From assembly GCA_037447335.1 (NCBI GenBank), contig JBBIGV010000018.1, positions 1 to 51,667 on the forward strand: DNA of 51,667 nucleotides, read 5' to 3'. The notes below the pieces were generated by a model. The model saw only the letters and a list, made by a program, of their open reading frames with translations. It made no database searches and was not told where the DNA came from. Numbering within the stretch: the stretch's first letter is position 1; the number at the start of each line of letters is the position of its first letter. The translations under genes and the position numbers were made by a program. The DNA comes from JBBIGV01 sp037447335. Its GTDB lineage: Bacteria; Bacteroidota; Ignavibacteria; Ignavibacteriales; Ignavibacteriaceae. This document shows, one piece after another, positions 34,632 to 42,600 of this stretch.

Positions 34632-35547
34632 TGAGCGCTGGGTTAAAAAAGCCATCGCCTCCATTATTAACCAAACTTATAATAATCTCCAGATATTAAT
34701 AATTGATGATGGCTCAACTGACCAAACTGTAAGTGTAATAAAATCAACTTATGATCCACGAATTGAACTGTATATAAAAGAACATTCAGGAATTTCTAAG
34801 TCATTAAATTTTGCTGCCAATAAGATAAAAGGTAAATATTATTCCAGGCTGGGAGCTGATGACTATTGCGAAGTACATCGAATCGAAAAACTGTTATTGA
34901 TTGCTAAAGAAAATGTCAGGCTTGGTGTTACAGGATCAAACTTTATTCTTGTGGACGAATTTGAAAATGAAATTGAACGGATAAGATATCCGGAGAAACA
35001 CGAACACATTGCTGACCTGCTGCCGCGCAAAAGCTGTTTGTGGGATGGTTCTGCACTGATTAAAACCGAATTAATTCACCACCTTAACGGGTACGATGAG
35101 AATAGAATCATTGGTGAAGATTGGGACTTTTTTCTGAGGTGTATTGGTAAGACGGAGTTTTATAACATTCAGGAATATTTAACTTTTAAGAGGCTGCATA
35201 CCTCAAATATCTCACTCATAAGTTCAGCGAAAAAGGAAACCGAAGAAATTCTGCTTAATTATAATTATAACATAATTGAAAACAGTAATAATAAATCCGG
35301 AATCAGCAAGGCATACTTTAATATCGGTTATCATTACTACTACTCAGATAGATTTAATGAAGCTTCAGAAAAATTCAAAGATGCGCTTGACATATATAAA
35401 AGCAGTTTAAGTTTTTGGAGATATTATCTTGCAAGTAAATATCTTTCCCCGCTCATCAAATTTGTCAGAAAGAAAAAATTATTCCGGTTTTATAACTGGC
35501 TAAGACACCTCGATAAGGGCAATGTTTTTATCAGAGGAAGGTTTTAG
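34591..35547 (+). CDS. Family 2 glycosyltransferase
   Basis: This 318-residue GT2 enzyme has the GT-A opening VTVLMTTYNSERWVKKAI, the nucleotide-sugar motif DDGSTD near residue 40, the metal site in RLGADDY, and GEDWDFFLR as the catalytic-base region. A helical, TPR-like tail (about residues 230-318) follows the catalytic domain. Sugar and acceptor are unknown. The ATG lies 41 bases inside the flippase gene, and the stop abuts the next ATG. Confidence 0.87.
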   Translation: MKPLVTVLMTTYNSERWVKKAIASIINQTYNNLQILIIDDGSTDQTVSVIKSTYDPRIELYIKEHSGISKSLNFAANKIKGKYYSRLGADDYCEVHRIEKLLLIAKENVRLGVTGSNFILVDEFENEIERIRYPEKHEHIADLLPRKSCLWDGSALIKTELIHHLNGYDENRIIGEDWDFFLRCIGKTEFYNIQEYLTFKRLHTSNISLISSAKKETEEILLNYNYNIIENSNNKSGISKAYFNIGYHYYYSDRFNEASEKFKDALDIYKSSLSFWRYYLASKYLSPLIKFVRKKKLFRFYNWLRHLDKGNVFIRGRF

Positions 35548-36633
35548 ATGAAAATTCTTCTTCTCGGGAAATATGGTGAGGGAGATGTGTATTCGGGTCC
35601 GATTGTGGCTGCACGGTATTTATTTGCCGAATTAAAAGAAAAAGGCGTCAATGTCAGTTTCTTTGACTTTTTCTTTAATGTTTACAAAGGTTCTTCTCTG
35701 ATAAAAAGGCTGATTGGATTTTCAGAATTGAAGGAAATCCCAAATCTTTACCGGATTGGTATTTTCAGATTGATCATAAAACTTCTGGGTAAAAAGTATG
35801 ACGAAATACATATTGTCAACAATCAAAGATTTATTCTTGCTGTATTACTTTTTCGTTTTTTATTCAGAAGCAGATTTATAGTTACAGTTCATGGTATAAT
35901 AAAAAACGAAGCGAAGTTAACAGCAAAGAACTTTCATATTAAACTTATTTATCACATTAATGAATGGCTTTACGGTAAAGTATGCGATGTGATTGTTTTT
36001 CCTTCAAATCATCTTAAAAACAATTTCTTAAAAACCTATTCCGTTAAAAATATTTGCGAAGTGATCCCTAACGGGGTTTCAAAGGAATTTTTTAATGACT
36101 ATTCAGAGAAGAAACTTTCAGACCCGGTTAAAATTGTATTTTACAGCGATGCATATGACGAAATAAACAGAAACACAGAGGAAATAATTGAACAGATTGA
36201 TAAGTTGAATAACATAAACCTTCAGTTATTTGTTATTACGAACCGGCAAATGCAAATAAAAAACGGTAAAAAAATTATTTTTGTTAAGCCAATGAAAAAA
36301 TCTGAGTTGACCGGATTTCTTAAAGATAAACATATTGTTGTTAAATCAACTGCATTTGATTCGTTTTCAATGTTTATCCTTGAGTGTATGACGATGGGTC
36401 TTGTCCCGGTCATTTCTGATAATATCGGTGTAAAGGACTTTATAAATCATTCAGAGAATGGTTTAATTTATGAAAAAGAAAAACCTGAACAAATCAATTC
36501 TCTCATTCTGTTATTAGCAAATGATAAAGCTTTATTTGAAAAGTTAACTATAGCTGCACGAAAAACTTCCGCTGAATTGTCCTGGGATAATATATCTGAA
36601 AGATATTTGTCATTATACGATCGGATAAGATGA
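35548..36633 (+). CDS. Family 4 glycosyltransferase (first of three)
   Basis: This 361-residue GT-B enzyme has an N-terminal acceptor domain starting ILLLGKYGEGDVYSGP and a C-terminal donor domain with the GT4 E-x7-E-like stretch FDSFSMFILECMTMGLVPVIS. The glycine-rich G-x-G loop typical of the donor domain is less clear than in its neighbours. Its start immediately follows the GT2 stop, and its stop overlaps the next gene by ATGA. Confidence 0.82.
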   Translation: MKILLLGKYGEGDVYSGPIVAARYLFAELKEKGVNVSFFDFFFNVYKGSSLIKRLIGFSELKEIPNLYRIGIFRLIIKLLGKKYDEIHIVNNQRFILAVLLFRFLFRSRFIVTVHGIIKNEAKLTAKNFHIKLIYHINEWLYGKVCDVIVFPSNHLKNNFLKTYSVKNICEVIPNGVSKEFFNDYSEKKLSDPVKIVFYSDAYDEINRNTEEIIEQIDKLNNINLQLFVITNRQMQIKNGKKIIFVKPMKKSELTGFLKDKHIVVKSTAFDSFSMFILECMTMGLVPVISDNIGVKDFINHSENGLIYEKEKPEQINSLILLLANDKALFEKLTIAARKTSAELSWDNISERYLSLYDRIR

Positions 36634-37772
36634 TTAAAGTTTGTCATATCGTTAACTTGATTACCGGAAAAGCTGATGGGGTATATGCACACCTTAAAAT
36701 GATTTTTGAAAACTCTGATAAAAATCAGTTTGAGCATATTTTAATTTTCCAGGGCGGTGAAAAGGTTGAAAGAGAAGTTAAAGATGTAGGTGTTAAAGTT
36801 TTTGTAAGTGAGTCATTAAAGAAAAAAATTTCCGTTAAAGCTTTTTCAGATATTTTCAGAATAATAAAAAAGAATAAGATTGATATTATTCATACACATT
36901 TAATAAAGCCTTATGCAATTGCCGGTCTTGTAAATATTATTTTGCGTAAAAAATTTATATTCAATTATCACGGTCTTTTTATTTTTAGAAATGTTTATTA
37001 CGGATTTATAGAAAAGCTTATATACCAGATAATTCATTTCATATTGTATATTTTTAGGGTGGTTGATGCTGTTTTAGTTCCTTCGAAACGAAGTAAAGAG
37101 TTATTACAAAGAGAAACTAAATTGTTCCCTGAGCCTATTGTATATTATAATGGTTATTCTTTTAATCAGCCAAAGTCTGAACCGGATTTTCAATTAGTCA
37201 AACTTATAGAACACTTGAAGCAAAATAAAATAATTATAGCTGTTATTGGTAGATTGGAGGTTGATAAAAGAATTGACAGAGCCATAGAGATTGTAAAAAG
37301 ATTAACTTATAGAGGAACAAATGTTCATCTTCTTGTTTTTGGTGACGGAAGGTTAAAAGATGAACTGAAAAATTTAATTGACAGGGAAGGACTAAATGAA
37401 AATGCAGAGCTTTTAGGTTTTGTTGAAGGTATACAAAATTATTACCATTTGTTCGACATTATCCTTTTTACATCCGATTGGGAAGGAATGCCGCTTTCGA
37501 TATGGGAAGCAATGGCAAATAAAGTTCCGGTTGTTGCAACTGCAGTAGGGGGAATTCCTGAAGTGTTTAATAAACACAATTGCGGGCTGCTTTTTGAGAA
37601 GAATGATATTGATGATGCTGTTGCTAAGCTGCAGCTTATACTCTCTGATAATAAATTGCGAAACATAATAACAGAAAATGGGAGGAAAGCAGTTGAGGAG
37701 CTTTATAATTCTGAAAAATTTATGAAATGGCTAGACCAATTATATACATACCTGGCAGGAACTGTTAGATGA
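36630..37772 (+). CDS. Family 4 glycosyltransferase (second of three)
   Basis: This 380-residue GT-B enzyme has the donor-site motif SDWEGMPLSIWEAMANKVPVV, followed by GGIPEV, the clearest GT4 signature in the cluster, and IGRLEVDKRIDRAI at the start of the donor domain. It is likely a retaining transferase using a nucleotide sugar at the inner membrane. Four-base overlaps with both neighbours indicate coupled translation. Confidence 0.9.
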   Translation: MIKVCHIVNLITGKADGVYAHLKMIFENSDKNQFEHILIFQGGEKVEREVKDVGVKVFVSESLKKKISVKAFSDIFRIIKKNKIDIIHTHLIKPYAIAGLVNIILRKKFIFNYHGLFIFRNVYYGFIEKLIYQIIHFILYIFRVVDAVLVPSKRSKELLQRETKLFPEPIVYYNGYSFNQPKSEPDFQLVKLIEHLKQNKIIIAVIGRLEVDKRIDRAIEIVKRLTYRGTNVHLLVFGDGRLKDELKNLIDREGLNENAELLGFVEGIQNYYHLFDIILFTSDWEGMPLSIWEAMANKVPVVATAVGGIPEVFNKHNCGLLFEKNDIDDAVAKLQLILSDNKLRNIITENGRKAVEELYNSEKFMKWLDQLYTYLAGTVR

Positions 37773-38848
37773 TAAAAATTCTCCACATATCTCCCGATTT
37801 TAATTATGCATGCGGCAGAAGTAAATATGTTTTTTTATTTCTGAAATATTTCCAGGATAATGGTGATTACGAAACTCATTTTATAACGAACGGCGGGGAT
37901 TCTCTGGAAAGATTGAAAGCAACCCCTCGTGTAAAATTCAGGCAACTGAAATTTACAAGAGGGATTAAAAATATTTTTTATGGAAAATCTTTTTATAATC
38001 TGCTGAAAGATTATATTGTTAAACATAAGATTAATATCATACATACCCACCACAGATTTCCTGAGCTTGTGTCTGTTAATATCGGGAAAGAGTTAAAGAT
38101 AAAAACAATTACTTCAACTCACAGTTTTGTTAGGGGATTTAAGAGAATCAGCTTTAAGTCTGATAAAATAATTTCAGTAAGCAATGCTGTAACAAATTAT
38201 CTTATTGAAAATTATAGTGTAAGCAGTGAAAAAATAATAACCATTTATAATCCGGTAGAAGAATTTCTCAGCCTTAATTATGAAGATGGAAATATTCTTA
38301 AAAAGAAATTAAGCATTGAACCGCATTATAAAGTTCTTCTGTTTCCCGGAAGAATAAGTTTCGAAAAAGGAACTGATACACTTTTAAATTCATTTATGTT
38401 ATTGAATGCCGGGAGGGAAGATGTTCTATTAATTATTTGTGGAAGCATTGAACATAAGTCTCTCCAAAATAAAATAAAGAATCAGAGTAATGTTATTTTA
38501 CTCGAACCACAAAAAAATATTATTCCTCTTTTTTCTGCAGCAGATATTGTTATTCTTCCTTCCCGTATTGAGCCCTTTCCCTTCGTTATGCTCGAAGCAG
38601 GTATTTTCAAAAAACCTTTTATAGGTGGAAATACAGGCGGCATTGCAGAATTTATTGAAGACGGAATCAATGGATTACTTGTTGATCCTGAAAACCCGCA
38701 GCATCTTGCTGAAAAAATTAACTTCCTTCTGGAGAACGAAGATTTTGCCAAAAAACTTGGAGAAAATCTTCATATCAAAGTAAAAGAAAAGTGCGATTAC
38801 AATAATTACTTTAATAAAATAGAAGAAATTTACAATTCACTTGTTTAG
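37769..38848 (+). CDS. Family 4 glycosyltransferase (third of three)
   Basis: This 359-residue GT-B enzyme has FPGRISFEKGTDTLL at the start of the donor domain and the donor motif SRIEPFPFVMLEAGIFKKPFI, followed by GGIAEFI. The N-terminal half is rich in Lys, Ile, Phe and Asn, as in the rest of this AT-rich cluster. It is coupled to the gene before by ATGA and separated from the WecG-like gene by two bases. Confidence 0.89.
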   Translation: MIKILHISPDFNYACGRSKYVFLFLKYFQDNGDYETHFITNGGDSLERLKATPRVKFRQLKFTRGIKNIFYGKSFYNLLKDYIVKHKINIIHTHHRFPELVSVNIGKELKIKTITSTHSFVRGFKRISFKSDKIISVSNAVTNYLIENYSVSSEKIITIYNPVEEFLSLNYEDGNILKKKLSIEPHYKVLLFPGRISFEKGTDTLLNSFMLLNAGREDVLLIICGSIEHKSLQNKIKNQSNVILLEPQKNIIPLFSAADIVILPSRIEPFPFVMLEAGIFKKPFIGGNTGGIAEFIEDGINGLLVDPENPQHLAEKINFLLENEDFAKKLGENLHIKVKEKCDYNNYFNKIEEIYNSLV

Positions 38849-38850
38849 TT

Positions 38851-39567
38851 ATGATTGTTAATGAAAGGCTCATTATAAAAAAGGATGAGATAATAAATAC
38901 AATTAAAAGGCTTGTTGAAAATAAACAGCCCGGTTTAGTTACATATTTTAATCAGCATTGCTTTAATGTTTATTATAAAAATGAAAAATATAAAAAACTG
39001 CTCGATTCCGATTTTTTTGTTTACCCGGATGGAGTTGGTGTTTATTTTCTCTTAAAATATTTATTTAAAAAAAATCCCGACAGAATTGATGCTTCATCAT
39101 TAAACAATCAAATGGTTAAATATTTTGCCAATAAAAAAGTGAGCTTATTTCTTATTGGGGGGAATTTTGACATTAGTATCATAAATGAGGCTATAAAGAG
39201 AGGATTAAACTTCAAAGGATATCACAAAGGATATATTTCAGAGAGTGAAAAAAAACTCCTTATTGAGGAGATTCACGGAAATGAAATACAAATAATTCTT
39301 ATTGGAATGGGCGTTCCATTGCAGGAACTTCTGGCAAAAGAGTTATTGAATAATTTCAATAATTCTCTGATCATTTGCGTTGGAAATTTTTTTGAATTTT
39401 ATTTCGGAACAATAAAAAGAGCTCCCCGCTTTATTCAAAAAATCGGGTTGGAATGGTTATTCAGGTTATTTACAGAACCGCGAAGGCTGTGGAAACGATA
39501 CCTTATCGGCATACCTCTGTTTATCTGCCGAATTCTTAAGTATAAGATTAAATCCCTGAAACCTTAA
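38851..39567 (+). CDS. WecG/TagA/CpsF-family glycosyltransferase (GT26)
   Basis: This 238-residue GT26 enzyme shows the family's YPDGVGV near residue 60, LFLIGG, GMGVPLQE (the G-x-G-x-P-x-QE motif), and APRFIQKIGLEWLFRL with EPRRLWKRY at the C-terminus, a basic tail that binds membrane. Family members add a sugar to a polyprenyl-diphosphate-linked sugar early in glycan assembly. It closes the glycan cluster. Confidence 0.9.
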   Translation: MIVNERLIIKKDEIINTIKRLVENKQPGLVTYFNQHCFNVYYKNEKYKKLLDSDFFVYPDGVGVYFLLKYLFKKNPDRIDASSLNNQMVKYFANKKVSLFLIGGNFDISIINEAIKRGLNFKGYHKGYISESEKKLLIEEIHGNEIQIILIGMGVPLQELLAKELLNNFNNSLIICVGNFFEFYFGTIKRAPRFIQKIGLEWLFRLFTEPRRLWKRYLIGIPLFICRILKYKIKSLKP

Positions 39568-39590
39568 AATAAGTTACATCACTAAATTAC

Positions 39591-39621
39591 TTGAATCGCT
39601 GTTAATTGTGGGATATATTTC
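39591..39621 (+). promoter_or_regulatory. Bacteroidota-type promoter of the C25 peptidase unit
   Basis: TTG (39591-39593), 20 bases, then TATATTTC (39614-39621), seven of eight consensus matches. Because the -7 element lies downstream of an in-frame ATG at 39606, this promoter supports the later ATG at 39654 as the true start. Confidence 0.5.
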
Positions 39622-39653
39622 GACTAACGAATTGCAGAGGTAATATAATTATT

Positions 39654-42600
39654 ATGACCCGGTGCTTATTTCTGATTTTCAACCTTTCAGTCTTGCTTAG
39701 CGCTCAAGAATTTGATCATAAAATCTTTAAGCGCGATAATGGGCTTGATATAAATTTCATTTTTAAAAATGAAATTGTTAATCAAAGTTTTGTTGGTGGT
39801 AAGATATTGCTCGACTTTTCTATGTTTGCTGATGAAGGCAGCGCCGGTAAACTGAAACTACCGCATAAAATTGTATTTGCTGCAATCCCGCCTTTCTCCG
39901 AAGTGAGTTTAGAACTTTCTGATAAGAAAATAAATACAACTAATAATGTTATCATCCAAACAAATCAATCAGTTCGGCTTGAGAATGATTCAATTCTTAC
40001 TTACTCTGATAGTGAACCGGATTATTCAACATTTATTACTGATTTTTATCCCGAAAAAGAAGTGGAGGTTATTGACTATATCTGGATAAGGGATTATTAC
40101 TGTGCCGTTATTAAGATCAATACACACAGATACAACTGGAAACGAAATGAATTGTCGGAATTAAAAAATGCACACTTGAATATCAACTTTAAAAATCTTA
40201 AGCCTTTCATTCGGAATAATCAACCTTACGGTGAGTTTGATAATATTCTAAGAGAAATTATTATTAACTATGAATATGCTTCAGAATACCGCTCGATAAA
40301 ATTATATAATTCTGCTGCTGATACATCAGGCAACTGGATTGATTACTCAAAAGAATTTGTTAAGCTTGCAATCCCCAAAGATGGAATTTATCGCATTACT
40401 TATTCTGATATCCAAAGTTATGGAATAAATCCATTAATGGTCGATCCACGTACATTTAAACTTTTCTGGCATGGCATACAGCTTCCCATTCACATTAAAG
40501 GGCAGGATGATGGCAGCTTTGATGTTGACGATTATATTGATTTCTGGATGGTTAAAAACTACTCGCTGTTTAACTACCGAAACGTGGTTGCAACCGGTGA
40601 AGATTATATAAATTTTATGGACCGCTACAACGATACAACTTTTGTGTGGCTTACATGGGATGGTGATTTTGGGCTGCGTAACGACTCTGTATCAACCGTA
40701 ATCCCCGGGTTGACTGATACATTAGCAAGTCATATTGCTAAGCTTCACCTCGAAAGGGATGTGCGTTTGTGGTACTATGACGGGTCACAACCGCGTACGC
40801 AGCTTCCATTCTGGCAGGAACATAAAGTGTGGACCTGGGAAACCATCGGTAACTCCGGCAATCGCGCCTTTACTTTTCAGGCAAGGGATTTCGTGCCTAA
40901 CACTCCTGTTAACACAATCTCACGTCTTATAAGCAATGCGGGAGATATAACTACTAACACACACAAACATGGTGCAAGTCTTAATTCAACTACTCCTTCG
41001 GATACAATTACTTTTGATTACCGTAAAACAGTGAACTTCACTTCAGTCTTTAACTCCAATGTGCTGCTGCAGGGAAATAATACTTACAGAGTATTTGGCA
41101 TGCCGACTCAGGCATCTTTCCATCGTTCACTTATTGATTGGGTTGATATTGATTACTACCGTAACAACAAAGCTTTTAATGATTCACTGAAAATAGTTGT
41201 GCCCGATACAGTTCAAAAAGCTGTACGTGTAATTAAGGCTGATGGTTTTACAGCAGGCGCTTCAATTCATCTTTATAAGATTAAACCACATTTGAAAAAT
41301 ATCACCGCTTTTTCGAACAATTCGGGAGTAATAACTTTTACTGATACAGTTTCCGGAGGCGATCAATATTATATAATCAAAAATGATTATTTGAATTCCC
41401 CTGCTTTTGTTTCAAAAAAACAATTTGTGAATTTGAGAGATGCCAACAGGGGTGCAGATTACATCCTGATTTCCCACAAATCACTTCAGCAGTCAGTATC
41501 GTCTTATAAAGACTTTATTGCTTCAGAATATGATCATCGGGTAGAATTGGTTTTAATTGATGATATCTATGATGAGTTTGCCTTTGGTTTTAATCGCGCT
41601 GAATCTATCCGTGATTTTCTGACATACGCAGCAGCCAATTGGCAAAGTCCGATGCCGTCATTTTTAACTCTTATTGGTGATGCAAATTATGATTATAAAT
41701 TCGTAATCTTTCCAGCCGGCGGAAATTACAGAAAAAATCTTGTGCCGTCGTACGGTCAGCCTGTAAGCGATGTATGGTATGTTACATGGGATTCATCAAG
41801 CCTTCATATACCGCAAATGTTTGTCGGAAGAATACCCGCCACAACAAATGAAGAAGTGAATTTTTATCTTCAAAAACATCAATCATATATAAATCGTGGA
41901 TACGATGAATGGAATAAATATTATTTATTTTTCAGCAGTGGAGAAATTGCTAATCCCGGTCAGCTTGCTCAGATAAAACAGGCGAATGACAACTTGTTTA
42001 ATAATTATGTTAAGCCGGCGCCGGTGGGAGGAACCGGAACTCACTTCTATAAAACGATAAACCCTCCTTCAAACCTCGGTCCTTATACACAGGCTCAGAT
42101 ACAAGAGGCAATAGGAAGGGGAGGGTTGTTTATTTCTTACATCGGACATAGCGGTACGCAAACATGGGATAATGGAATTATATCAACAAGCGATTTGAAA
42201 AATAATCACACTGACAGGCATTCTCTTATTTCCGACTTCGGATGCTCCACCGGAAAATTTGCAGAGCCCGATGTTGATGCATTTGGTGAACTTTTTATTG
42301 TTGAGCAGCCAGATGGACAGGCAATAAATTATATCGGGAATTCCAGCCTCGGGTTTTTATCTACATCGCTGCGATTTCCGGAACTTTTTTATAGTCAATT
42401 CCTTATTGATTCAATCTTAACAGTGGGGAAAGCTCATCTTCTTGCGAAAGTTAAACAATACAATGATTACGGCTATTCGGAAGTAAACCAGGCTTTTGGT
42501 TACTGTAATTTATTATTTGGTGATCCGGTTGTTGCCTTCAGAACACCAATGAAACCAAATCTTGTTGCGAAGGAAAGTTATTTCTCAATAGTCGGAGATA

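Noticed and set aside
39606..39653. ATG at 39606 as start of the C25 peptidase
   Set aside because: It lies between the -33 and -7 promoter elements and places 16 residues before an otherwise clean signal peptide; ATG 39654 is better.
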